This document shows positions 7,357 to 14,430 of a stretch of DNA of 22,720 nucleotides, in pieces. Made by a program: the position numbers and the translations under genes. Within the stretch, counting starts at the first letter, position 1. Each line of letters begins with the position of its first letter. The stretch lies in IMG/VR virus record IMGVR_UViG_3300042522_000927, positions 1 through 22,720 of that record. One strand, written 5' to 3'. The DNA is from a virus. The notes beneath the pieces are model-generated. The model was not told the DNA's origin. It saw only the letters and a program-made list of their open reading frames with translations, and ran no database searches.

Positions 7357-7895
7357 TATTCGAGCGGAGGCAACGGGTCAACGCGGTCCCAATCTAAGCC
7401 GAATGTTACCTGAGTGCCATCGCACCAATTTTCTGGGCGCTGGAAAACAAACCAACAGCTTGTGACCGAATCCTTGGTGGAGCCTATCGCACGAAATTTC
7501 GGGCGTGGGCTGAGGACGATCATATTCGCAAGCTTATTTGCGAGCAGAAAGTTCCTTCTGCGAGCGACAGGTTCAATAAAAGACAAACGATCCAGAACCG
7601 CTATGCCCTTTGTAGCTATCTGCATACCGTATTCAAGTATGTACTCGCTGTACTCAGAGAGCCCCATTGTGCTAGCCACAACCCAGTCGTAAGCTTTCTG
7701 TTTTTCTGACACCCACCAGATGGGATCTGTAAGATTTTCTTCCTTTTCATTTCTAGTAACGGAAAAGTTATGAGATCGAAGTTGATCACTCAGAATCCCT
7801 AAGGGATCGTGAGGCACTAGTATCGATCCAGTGATGTAAGAATGCTTGATGAGCGCGTGAGTGACGCCTTTCGGGATACTGTAAAAATCCGACAA
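7356..7895 (-). CDS. Degenerate phage-type adenine methyltransferase-like protein, 179 aa
   Basis: Overall order and key phrases resemble phage class I N6-adenine methyltransferases. GVTHALIKH is near the start, an ILVPHDPLGILSDQL segment lies where the family has its Glu-Pro-x-x-Gly-x-Gly SAM-binding motif I, and AYDWVVASTM lies where the family has Asp-x-hydrophobic-Asn-Pro-Pro-Phe/Tyr. GIAVLDRLSFIEPVARRRNF and KDSVTSCWFVFQRPENW complete the fold. The motif I glycines and the catalytic NPPF/Y are not present, so it is probably inactive as a methyltransferase. The TTG at 7895 is the best available start; an in-frame stop lies shortly upstream. Divergent from the nblA-like gene. An unrelated fold remains possible. 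Confidence 0.6.
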   Translation of the reverse strand: MSDFYSIPKGVTHALIKHSYITGSILVPHDPLGILSDQLRSHNFSVTRNEKEENLTDPIWWVSEKQKAYDWVVASTMGLSEYSEYILEYGMQIATKGIAVLDRLSFIEPVARRRNFLLANKLANMIVLSPRPKFRAIGSTKDSVTSCWFVFQRPENWCDGTQVTFGLDWDRVDPLPPLE

Positions 7896-7992
7896 AGTAA
7901 ACAGGGGGCGTCAGGGTTTGATGAGCGTAGCGGCTCTTTTGAAGCTTGTCCAGTGTTTAGTGAGTATATTGAACACGTGCGTCCTAAAGATT

Positions 7993-8238
7993 ATGTTAAA
8001 TCTTGAGTGGCTGACCCAGGAACAGGAGTTCACGCACCATCAGGTCATGATGGACGCCAAAAAGCTAAACCGCGAACAGCTTTTACAGATTTTTGAATCA
8101 GTCCATCAGCAATATCAAATACAGCATCGTTTGTTTTCTCGTTTAGCTAGTTGGTGTGCTCGTAACGGTACTGAACTTCCTTCCTTCGCTGAGCTGTTAA
8201 AACCCAAAACGACAGACCATCCTGTTTCTGAGGCATAA
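7993..8238 (+). CDS. nblA: NblA-like phycobilisome degradation adaptor, 81 aa
   Basis: NblA proteins are small helical adaptors that bind phycobiliproteins and deliver them to the Clp protease, dismantling phycobilisomes. The core here, LTQEQEFTHHQVMMDAKKLN followed by REQLLQIFESVHQQYQIQHR and LFSRLASW, follows the NblA pattern: L-x-x-EQEF, a polar helix, then a REQ-L helix and an aromatic/Arg-rich end. The frame is open back to 7918, but the ATG at 7993 (MLNLEWLTQEQEF) best fits the family. At 81 aa it is slightly longer than usual (about 55-65), with a polar C-terminal extension. It is a lone plus-strand gene within a long minus-strand block and overlaps the end of the converging gene by 92 bases. 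Phage nblA is known from Microcystis and Planktothrix phages. Confidence 0.65.
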   Translation: MLNLEWLTQEQEFTHHQVMMDAKKLNREQLLQIFESVHQQYQIQHRLFSRLASWCARNGTELPSFAELLKPKTTDHPVSEA

Positions 8239-8560
8239 AGCCGAGACGTTCGATATACCGCGAGAGTGCGGCGCTTCTTATCGACTGTGGCTCTGTGTAA
8301 ATATGATGATTCTCTGGAACTTCTTTTAGAGCTGCTACTACGAGCCGAAGCGCCTCGCGTAAGTGTTTTAAAGAGCCCTTAGAGGGTTGTCTTTTCGCGC
8401 GTCTAGCTCTTTTATTTTTCCTGTTCCAGTACCAATCGTTTGTAGCTCGACGTGATTTGTTCATGATTAGAGCCAAGTTCCAGACCCCCGTGGAAATCTG
8501 CTCCAGGTAGATTGTGACCCACAAGCCCGCTACTTTTTTTCGTTTTGAAATGTACTTCAT
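8147..8560 (-). CDS. Hypothetical protein, 137 aa, converging on nblA
   Basis: The N-terminal 35 residues read as beta strands (GLWVTIYLEQISTGVWNLALIMNKS). A very basic loop (RKNKRARRAKRQ), a helix (LKHLREALRLVVAALKEVP) and a YIERLGFMPQ segment recalling the end of acetyltransferase-like folds follow. The resemblance to GNAT proteins is weak and no acetyl-CoA loop is seen. The last 30 or so codons overlap the nblA-like gene on the other strand. The ATG at 8560 lies only 8 bases after a terminator-type T-run on the same strand and has no good ribosome site, so its expression is puzzling. Confidence 0.55.
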   Translation of the reverse strand: MKYISKRKKVAGLWVTIYLEQISTGVWNLALIMNKSRRATNDWYWNRKNKRARRAKRQPSKGSLKHLREALRLVVAALKEVPENHHIYTEPQSIRSAALSRYIERLGFMPQKQDGLSFWVLTAQRRKEVQYRYEHTN

Positions 8561-8568
8561 AAGTCTGC

Positions 8569-8598
8569 AAAAAAAAGGGGCGACAGTACTGCCACCCC
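8569..8598 (-). terminator. Strong intrinsic terminator (minus strand)
   Basis: On the minus strand GGGGTGGCAG and CTGTCGCCCC pair through a 10-bp stem (two G-U pairs) round a very tight turn, followed directly by eight Ts. It lies downstream of the gene ending at 8644 and should end the transcript that carries the SSB candidate, unless antiterminated. Confidence 0.75.
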
Positions 8599-8643
8599 AG
8601 AGTCCCCTTTTTTACCCCGTTTCTGGAGCACCCGAAGCCTAGC

Positions 8644-9459
8644 TCAAAATTCGAGTCCTAGGGCTTTTGCTTGATCTTCAGTAAGCTGAACGGCTTTTTT
8701 TGGCTTAGGAGTATCAGCCTGTTCATCAACAACATCCACCACAGCAGGCTTAAGAGCCGCAACAGGAGCAGCAGCCGAAGCAAAGGTTCGCTCCTGACCC
8801 TGCGGTCTTGAAGCAGCAAATTGCGCTTTAATCTCCGAGTGGTCTGCGCCAAGTGGAAGCTCAACCAGATCCGATCCAGGAATGTGAGATTTGAGGGCGG
8901 CAGCGATGAGTCCTGCGCCCTTGTCCGGGATCCACGCATCAATGTCTCCAATGAGTTTTTTCTCCTCCTCTGTAGCCGAAGGTCGGTCAGAGAATTCAAG
9001 TGCGTTGAAATTGATTTTTGCTCCGTCAGCACCCGTCATAGGGTCCCGCTCGTTAAAACTCCGCGTCACAAACTTAGTTGCTGTGACAACGGAGGCACAG
9101 TTAATGCGGTTGTTATAAAGGGTTTGGAAGTAACTGATAAAGTTTTTCTGCGATGATTTACCGGAGATCATCGAAGTTGTTACGCAGCGAGGAGGAAGCA
9201 ACCTATGGTTAGGGCTAACTCCGATGTACGCAATTCGGAGGAATTCCTCCTGATTACGCATTCCAAGATTCCCGAAGTATGGAGTAAAACCTAGAAGGAT
9301 GAACTCAATCGGAATACCGTTATCATTACGATCAACAATTGCGCTGTCAGGATCAACGTCTGATTTCCACCTTCGAGCTTGGAGATCAATCCGTAGTGTA
9401 TGAGGAGGGACGTTGCACAGAATTTCGTCTTCGGAGAATTGGCCAGCAATGAACACCAT
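8644..9459 (-). CDS. Hypothetical protein with Ala/Pro linker and short C-terminal tail, 271 aa
   Basis: The first 185 residues look like a folded domain rich in beta strands and containing FILLGFTPYFGNLG and a Cys in PPRCVTTSMI. An Ala/Pro/Val-rich linker follows (about 218-250), then LTEDQAKALGLEF at the end. No catalytic motif is recognised. The arrangement of globular domain, flexible linker and short hydrophobic tail recalls ssDNA-binding proteins and their partners. The gene lies directly downstream of the OB-fold candidate, so it may take part in the same replication or recombination step; this is inference. A 12-base palindrome sits just before the ATG. Last gene before the terminator at 8569-8598. 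Confidence 0.65.
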   Translation of the reverse strand: MVFIAGQFSEDEILCNVPPHTLRIDLQARRWKSDVDPDSAIVDRNDNGIPIEFILLGFTPYFGNLGMRNQEEFLRIAYIGVSPNHRLLPPRCVTTSMISGKSSQKNFISYFQTLYNNRINCASVVTATKFVTRSFNERDPMTGADGAKINFNALEFSDRPSATEEEKKLIGDIDAWIPDKGAGLIAAALKSHIPGSDLVELPLGADHSEIKAQFAASRPQGQERTFASAAAPVAALKPAVVDVVDEQADTPKPKKAVQLTEDQAKALGLEF

Positions 9460-9471
9460 TAGGTTTACCTA
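9460..9471 (-). promoter_or_regulatory. Palindrome next to the start codon of the 271-aa gene
   Basis: TAGGT-TT-ACCTA forms 5-bp arms ending directly at the ATG (9459-9457), in the short gap after the SSB-candidate gene. On the minus strand the left arm holds AGGT, which would be the ribosome site. It is a possible start-site hairpin; no experimental meaning is implied. Confidence 0.3.
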
Positions 9472-9473
9472 AA

Positions 9474-10118
9474 TCAGAGAGAGAAATCGATTGAACCGAG
9501 AGCAGCTGCAGTCACTTTTCCTTTTTCAGGATCAGCGGCGGTTTTAGGCGCAGCTTTGGTGGACTTTGGCAGATACAGGATCTTGTCCACGTTGTAGTTT
9601 AAATAGGATTTATCGTCTTTCTCGCTAGTCGAAACCTTTCCTACAGCAATGGTTGGAGTTCCAGGAGCAAGCTCAGCCAACTGTTTGGATAGTTCCGCCC
9701 AGGCTGTAATTTTTGCCCAAGCCGTTTCGCTCGTTTCTGTCTGCCAGGCCAACGAACGGTTAGTTACTGTCGTGTCAGACAGTTCAACTTCATCAGACTT
9801 AGGACCCAGTCCCCCAGTCATGATGAAGAGATTAACCGCCAACAGATCGTTGAAGTTATCCTGACTCACAACCAACATCGGTTGCATCTGAAGAACACCA
9901 TCCAGCGTGGGTCGGGTAGGACCGATAGCTAAAACGGTATCGTTCACACTAAGTTTGCTCAGTAGCTTGCCAACGTAATGGTCCTTCTTCTGGAGAAGTT
10001 GGACTTTTGTCGGTACACGCTTGTCTGAGTTAGGAAGGACTTCAGCCAGGACGTTCAGAGTGCCTTCATCTTCCTGCACCGTGGATGTAATACGTACACC
10101 GATGATAAATACATTCAT
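9474..10118 (-). CDS. OB-fold single-stranded DNA-binding protein candidate, 214 aa
   Basis: Two beta-rich stretches look like OB folds. Residues 1-85 begin MNVFIIGVRITSTVQEDEGT and contain NDTVLAIGPTR. Residues 133-185 (TAWAKITAWAELSKQLAEL, APGTPTIAVGKVSTSEKDDK, YLNYNVDKILYLPK) follow the SSB pattern of W-x-x-hydrophobic, helix, G-x-x-x-x-V-G, then a closing strand. The end (GSIDFSL) is a short, acid-containing hydrophobic tail, less acidic than the usual SSB tip. It would coat ssDNA at the fork for the polymerase and primase-helicase. It is the first gene of a two-gene unit that ends at the strong terminator near 8.57 kb. The assignment rests on pattern only. Confidence 0.5.
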   Translation of the reverse strand: MNVFIIGVRITSTVQEDEGTLNVLAEVLPNSDKRVPTKVQLLQKKDHYVGKLLSKLSVNDTVLAIGPTRPTLDGVLQMQPMLVVSQDNFNDLLAVNLFIMTGGLGPKSDEVELSDTTVTNRSLAWQTETSETAWAKITAWAELSKQLAELAPGTPTIAVGKVSTSEKDDKSYLNYNVDKILYLPKSTKAAPKTAADPEKGKVTAAALGSIDFSL

Positions 10119-10241
10119 TTGAGGGACGTTAAGCGTTTGGGTATTTGCCAGAGCTTTCGGTGAACCGAATGCTTTAGGCGTCGTTATGCTATCAGTTTTT
10201 TGGACATCTGTCCCTTTGTCTCAAAAGTGGATTTTTAAGAC
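10119..10241 (-). promoter_or_regulatory. Leader of the SSB-candidate gene with two palindromes
   Basis: This 123-base gap has no gene. It holds TTCGGT-GA-ACCGAA (10156-10169) and GGACA-TC-TGTCC (10202-10213), the second flanked by a run of six A's on the minus strand. It separates the HTH/HNH-fold gene from the SSB-candidate gene. It is the most likely control region for the latter, and the HTH protein encoded next door is a natural candidate regulator. No clear sigma-70 promoter is visible. Confidence 0.4.
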
Positions 10242-10793
10242 TCACACACTCTCTGCTGCATTTAATTTTCTGTAAATGGTGGACCGATGCACATTGAAAG
10301 CTTTAGCTATTTGATTAACACCCGCACCTTGCTTTCGGTATGCCGTTAGAAGCTTCAAATCTCCGCTTGTCAGTTTTGAGTTTTTTGCATCTAGATACGT
10401 AAAGTGATAGGGATTAATACAATTTCTGCATTTGCAGGAAGGTCTGACAACAAAATCATTGGGAATATCCAAATATTTCAAAATCAAATATTTTACGTAT
10501 ATTCGTTTTCCTAGTACGTAGACGCATGGCGCCATGTTTGTGTACTTACCTCCCCAAACAACGCACTCATCGTGAGTAAAAGTATTGAAAGCTAGTTTTT
10601 CAAACAAATTGGACAGAGGGGCTGACCTGCCCTTTCCGTACGTCAGTTCAAACGCTGTTGCGTTTAAACTTCTGCAAATGTCAGAAGCCTGCGCTTGAGC
10701 GTGGTTACTGTCGTTTGCTTTTATGGTTATTGTTAGTTTTTTACTATTTTCTTCTAGTGTTAATTTGTAAGAATCGATAAAACCCTCTTTCAA
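10242..10793 (-). CDS. HTH protein with an inactivated HNH-type fold, 183 aa
   Basis: Residues 77-131 follow the zinc-bound HNH fold of phage homing-type nucleases: CVVWGG, then VKYLILKYLDIP, then VVRPSCKCRNCINPYHF. In active relatives the corresponding phrase reads about VVRHxCDNPxCINPxHL; here the catalytic His is Pro118, so nuclease activity is unlikely while the Cys framework (C120, C125, and H130) remains. Residues 142-178 (TSGDLKLLTAYRKQGAGVNQ, IAKAFNVHRSTIYRKLN) are a clear resolvase/homeodomain-like helix-turn-helix. It may therefore be a DNA-binding regulator derived from a homing nuclease. Only a TTG (10793) is available as a start. It lies between the DUF4214 gene and the SSB-candidate leader. 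Confidence 0.65.
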   Translation of the reverse strand: MKEGFIDSYKLTLEENSKKLTITIKANDSNHAQAQASDICRSLNATAFELTYGKGRSAPLSNLFEKLAFNTFTHDECVVWGGKYTNMAPCVYVLGKRIYVKYLILKYLDIPNDFVVRPSCKCRNCINPYHFTYLDAKNSKLTSGDLKLLTAYRKQGAGVNQIAKAFNVHRSTIYRKLNAAESV

Positions 10794-10808
10794 AATCGAT
10801 ACGCAAGT

Positions 10809-11879
10809 TTACTTTCTTCCGGCGGCAACCAGAAGTTGATTTTTTAAGGCTTCGTAGTCCGTCGCAGCGTTGCCGGCTGTAGACCAGTACTTTAAGCCTT
10901 CCACGTCGGGATCTTTGCCGAGAGTTTCCCGGTAAGCCAAACGTATACGATCTTCCCCCGTAGGCTGAGCTTTTGCTGAAGCTGTTAAAGCTTCTTTAAG
11001 ACCGCCCACCGTAGGTGCGTTGCCAACGGTAGACCAATACTTTAAGCCTTCAGGATCTGCTTCCCGCCCAAAAGCTTCTTTGTACGCTTGTTGTACTGTT
11101 TCTGTTTTGGGTCCTTGGGATGCCAGCGTTTTATATTCTTCAGATTGGCGGAAGGTCTGCTGCAGCTCTTTATATTCTTGAGGATCTACACCCCCGGACA
11201 TCCGTGGATCCTGTTTAGTCCAGTACTCAAACCCTGCCGTATCCGGAGTACGACCCAACTCTTCTTTATACAGTTTTTTGACGTTATATTCTGGTGATTG
11301 TTGGAAGGAAGTACGCATCTGTGCCTCCTCTTCAGGAGTTATTCCGCCCTGAGACAAGGGATCTTTATCAAGCCAATAGGAGAGACCCTCTTCGTCAGGA
11401 GTACGTCCTAAGACATCTTTATATAGATTTGTAATTACAGATGTAGCCTGTTGCCTTGGGGTTGGCGGCGTGGTGCCACCCGTTGATCCACCGGAACCCT
11501 CGGAACCGGCAGAGCTACCAGCACTTCCTCCTTTGTTTAACTGTCCTCGAAGCGCCGCTAATTCTTGAGATTGCGTCAAGATCTGTTGTTTAAGGTCATT
11601 AAACTGACTTGTGTAGTCTGGAACTTTTGGAGTCGAATCAACAGGAGCAGGAGTCTGCGCCTGCACCATTTCTTTAGGAGTGAATTTAACTTCCTGTTCG
11701 GCGGTTTGTTGCGAACGACCCAATCGCCCTCCTCGAGCCCCTTTTGCAGGTAGCCTCAGAGTCAACTCTGGAAAGTATTTTGTTAAGACTGATTCGCTCT
11801 GCTCACTCTCCGTGTCGGGCGAAAAGCCTAAGATATCCCCAGCGATTCGCTCTACTGCAGAGGTATTACGGCGAGCCAT
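10809..11879 (-). CDS. DUF4214-type repeat protein, 356 aa
   Basis: Four repeats share the phrase [LA]Y-[KR]-x-x-x-G-[RK]-x-x-D-x-x-G-[LF]-x-YW: near residues 152-171 (LYKDVLGRTPDEEGLSYW), 203-222, 265-284 and 315-333. This is the DUF4214 signature, common in cyanobacterial surface or linker-related proteins and in some phage structural proteins. Before the repeats are a possible coiled coil (SQFNDLKQQILTQSQELAAL) and a Gly/Ser-rich linker (about 116-136). There is no signal peptide. Repeats 3 and 4 are also alike in DNA sequence, suggesting a recent duplication. It is odd in a block of replication genes; a host-interaction or virion role is possible but unproven. Start: ATG at 11879. Confidence 0.7.
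   Translation of the reverse strand: MARRNTSAVERIAGDILGFSPDTESEQSESVLTKYFPELTLRLPAKGARGGRLGRSQQTAEQEVKFTPKEMVQAQTPAPVDSTPKVPDYTSQFNDLKQQILTQSQELAALRGQLNKGGSAGSSAGSEGSGGSTGGTTPPTPRQQATSVITNLYKDVLGRTPDEEGLSYWLDKDPLSQGGITPEEEAQMRTSFQQSPEYNVKKLYKEELGRTPDTAGFEYWTKQDPRMSGGVDPQEYKELQQTFRQSEEYKTLASQGPKTETVQQAYKEAFGREADPEGLKYWSTVGNAPTVGGLKEALTASAKAQPTGEDRIRLAYRETLGKDPDVEGLKYWSTAGNAATDYEALKNQLLVAAGRK
10867..11052 (-). repeat. Near-identical DNA repeats inside the DUF4214 gene
   Basis: About 36 bases starting GCGTTGCC and ending TACTTTAAGCCTTC occur at 10867-10902 and again 150 bases away at 11017-11052, with few differences. They encode the YW-containing core of repeats 4 and 3. The 150-base spacing is a whole number of codons. 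Confidence 0.7.
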
Positions 11880-11914
11880 TACACGTAGCTTAACTTAATT
11901 CAGTGTAGCAACAG

Positions 11915-12412
11915 TTAGTTAGCCTCGACAAAATACCGCCTTAGAGTGTGTCCTGCTTTTACCACCCGGTCAAGCGTTTTCTGATAATCCGAAGCTTCTT
12001 CGTAAGTTTTAAATGTTTTAGCTTGATCCTCTTTTTTGCAATAATCTACCACTGTGTTATCTGACAGAACTATTTTCACGTATTCACCCTTAGAGTTAAG
12101 GATAACCCAACTCTCTCGAAACCTTAGATGGGTTAATGAAGCCACTTCGGTTTCGGTGTAGAGCTTTTTGACTCTGCGTATTTTAGTCTGGATAGCCGTA
12201 TAAGTCACATCACTTTTTTTCTTAACAGTTTTGATAATTTTGTTTTCACGCTTTAATTTCCGCGCTGCGTTTGCGGCTACCAGAGGCGACGCGTAAGCTT
12301 CTGCAGTCACATACAGATTGTCGTCGCCCACCACCACACCGTGGTAGCCCTGGTTAATTTTGACTGTATAAACCTCTTTATCGTTGTTGGTTTCTAATTT
12401 TACAAGCGCCAT
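11915..12412 (-). CDS. Basic hypothetical protein, 165 aa
   Basis: A Lys-rich, beta/alpha mixed protein. The N-terminal part has strands (VYTVKINQGYHGVVVG), the centre a basic patch (KLKRENKIIKTVKKKSD and KIRRVKKLYT), and the C-terminus a helix followed by RRYFVEAN. The composition suits nucleic-acid binding, but no family is recognised. It sits directly downstream of the polymerase gene, separated by 60 bases with a GC hairpin that lacks a T-run, so the two are probably co-transcribed. ATG at 12412 is a clear start. Confidence 0.6.
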   Translation of the reverse strand: MALVKLETNNDKEVYTVKINQGYHGVVVGDDNLYVTAEAYASPLVAANAARKLKRENKIIKTVKKKSDVTYTAIQTKIRRVKKLYTETEVASLTHLRFRESWVILNSKGEYVKIVLSDNTVVDYCKKEDQAKTFKTYEEASDYQKTLDRVVKAGHTLRRYFVEAN

Positions 12413-12472
12413 TACGTTTAAAATATTCGCTGTAATACTAGCCGCCTTACCCCCTTTAGGGGCGACGTAATC

Positions 12473-14392
12473 TTATTTTGCAGCCCACGAGTCGCCCGCA
12501 CTCGCATCCGCAGACGCTGGCACAGTTTTTAAAACTGTCTCTGCTGCTTCTCTCATAATACTCTCGAGTTTGACCTTATAGTCTTCAGCCAGATCTTCCT
12601 TTACTTCGAGCACAATTTCATCATGCACACAAGCTATTAAATAAGCTTCTTCGTTCAGATACTTACTCAGTTTTGATATTGCTATCTTAAGTATATCCGC
12701 CCCAGAGCCTTGTATCAGCGTGTTCGCACTGCACATCATTGTAGCATCGTCGTAACTTAAAAGTCTTCTCCTCCCGCAAGCTGTTCGAGTGTATGTCCAA
12801 CCGTCCGCAACCAGGGCTGCCCGCTCTTTGTGCCAATGCCTCAGCTGAGGGTATGCCGCGTGGAAGGCAGCGTGGGCCACTTTTGCCTCAGAAAGGCTGA
12901 GTATTTTTCCACTCTGGGCTGCGTAAGTTTTATATTTCCTAAAGCCCATACCGTACAGCAACGCAAAATTCAACGTTTTACCATCTTGCCTTTCGTCTTT
13001 AGTAACTTCTTCGATATTTTTCTTGTAAATAAGACTTGCTGTAAGAGTGTGTAAATCTATATCTTTAATAAAAGCTTCCTTCATCTGAGGGATATTGATT
13101 AACTCAGCACCCAAGCGAAGTTCGATTTGAGCCCAGTCACAGATAACTAATTTGTAACCAGGGGAGGCTACAAAACACTCCCTGAAGTCTTTTGATCGTG
13201 GAATTTGTTGGATATTAACGCCGAAACTCGTTTTTTTCTTCGTTTTGGCGACACGAGGTGATCCACTGCTCGTGAAGCGTCCCGAGTTAGCGCCAAATTG
13301 ATTGTATCCTGAATGTATTCTATGAGATACAGGATTTATATTATCAAGTAGTTTATTAACGTGCTCTAATCTAGTTTCTATCTTTGCTCGCTCTCTGTAT
13401 GCACGCAATGTTAGATCATCGCTATCGAACTCAGATAGCGCTACTTGGTTCAGCGTGGGCCTGCCCGTGTTTGCATCGGCAGGCAGTTCAATTCCGCACG
13501 CTGTAAACGCTGCCACTACTTGGGCAGTTGACCCAGGATTAAATTCTTTATTGGCTTTTTTGCCAATCGCAATCTCACCGTTGATGTTTCTAGGAAGCTT
13601 CCTATCATCAGGCAAACGCGCATCCAAGGCAGATATAAATTCTGTTGTCTTAGACTCCAGCTCTTGTTCTGTTCTAACTTTTAAAACTTTTAATTTAGCT
13701 ACATCTACGTTAAAACCTCTGCGACACATAGACGCAACAGCTCTAATACACTGACTTTCTAGTGAGTAAATCTCCAGAAGATTTTCTTCCTTGAGCTCTT
13801 CGTACTGCTGCTTAGCTATTAGAGGCAGAATTTTTACGTCCTTGGCAGCGTAAGTAAGCTGCTCCTCTGTCAATACATCGGAACTCCAATCCGAAGTCTG
13901 CTGCTCTTTATCTACTTCTATATTTAATCGACGATTGGCGACCGCTTTTAATCCGCAGGAAACATCCGCGAAGTAAGGCTTCTTCGTCTGAGGGGCAATC
14001 CGCTTCTCTTTGAAACCTGCACGTAAGACTCTTTCCGCTATATAAGTGCAAAATATTTTGTTCTTGAAGTCACAACCTAGAGAGGACAGGAACTGAAGAT
14101 CGAAGTTGGCGTTATGCGCAACCAGCGTGGACCTAGTTTCTATATACTTACACAGCTCTTCTGTGTTTGTCTTAAATACATCAAAGACATACACTGGATC
14201 GTTCATATCCTCAACTGAGGCTGAACAAATTTGGATCAAACGGACTTTGCACACCCAGCTGTCAAGTCCTGTTGTCTCTGTGTCGAGAACAATCTTTTCG
14301 TACTTTTGCAGCTCTCGTAGAGCATCGACACATTTTTCATTCGTATCGACAAAAACCAAGTCCATTTTTTTAGGTAAAAAAATGTGCGCCAT
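12473..14392 (-). CDS. Family A DNA polymerase with 3'-5' exonuclease, 639 aa
   Basis: The replicative polymerase. Counting from the ATG at 14392, the exonuclease motifs are LDTETTG (D37, E39), AHNANFDLQFL (D98) and TYAAKDV (Y181, D185). The polymerase motifs are A, VICDWAQIELRLG (D419; Trp-Ala in place of the usual Tyr-Ser); B, RQDGKTLNFALLYG (R468, K472, F476, Y480); and C, CVHDEIVLEV (H590, D591). All catalytic residues are present and no 5' nuclease domain is fused. F476 corresponds to E. coli Phe762, a residue reported to correlate with phage lifestyle. Upstream TTG (14422) would add ten residues; a later ATG lies at 14365. Upstream is a winged-helix candidate, downstream a basic protein. 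Confidence 0.95.
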   Translation of the reverse strand: MAHIFLPKKMDLVFVDTNEKCVDALRELQKYEKIVLDTETTGLDSWVCKVRLIQICSASVEDMNDPVYVFDVFKTNTEELCKYIETRSTLVAHNANFDLQFLSSLGCDFKNKIFCTYIAERVLRAGFKEKRIAPQTKKPYFADVSCGLKAVANRRLNIEVDKEQQTSDWSSDVLTEEQLTYAAKDVKILPLIAKQQYEELKEENLLEIYSLESQCIRAVASMCRRGFNVDVAKLKVLKVRTEQELESKTTEFISALDARLPDDRKLPRNINGEIAIGKKANKEFNPGSTAQVVAAFTACGIELPADANTGRPTLNQVALSEFDSDDLTLRAYRERAKIETRLEHVNKLLDNINPVSHRIHSGYNQFGANSGRFTSSGSPRVAKTKKKTSFGVNIQQIPRSKDFRECFVASPGYKLVICDWAQIELRLGAELINIPQMKEAFIKDIDLHTLTASLIYKKNIEEVTKDERQDGKTLNFALLYGMGFRKYKTYAAQSGKILSLSEAKVAHAAFHAAYPQLRHWHKERAALVADGWTYTRTACGRRRLLSYDDATMMCSANTLIQGSGADILKIAISKLSKYLNEEAYLIACVHDEIVLEVKEDLAEDYKVKLESIMREAAETVLKTVPASADASAGDSWAAK

Positions 14393-14430
14393 CTCTCGAT
14401 GACGCACTCTACACGGATTCAAACCTTAAG

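Noticed and set aside
7921-7992. N-terminal extension of the nblA-like gene and a sigma-70 promoter (TTGAAG...TATATT)
   Set aside because: The extra 24 residues do not fit NblA, and the spacing of the hexamers (about 20 bases) is too long to call a promoter with confidence.
12420-12472. CCCC-TAAA-GGGG hairpin as terminator after the polymerase gene
   Set aside because: Short stem with no T-run on the minus strand; co-transcription with the 165-aa gene is more likely.
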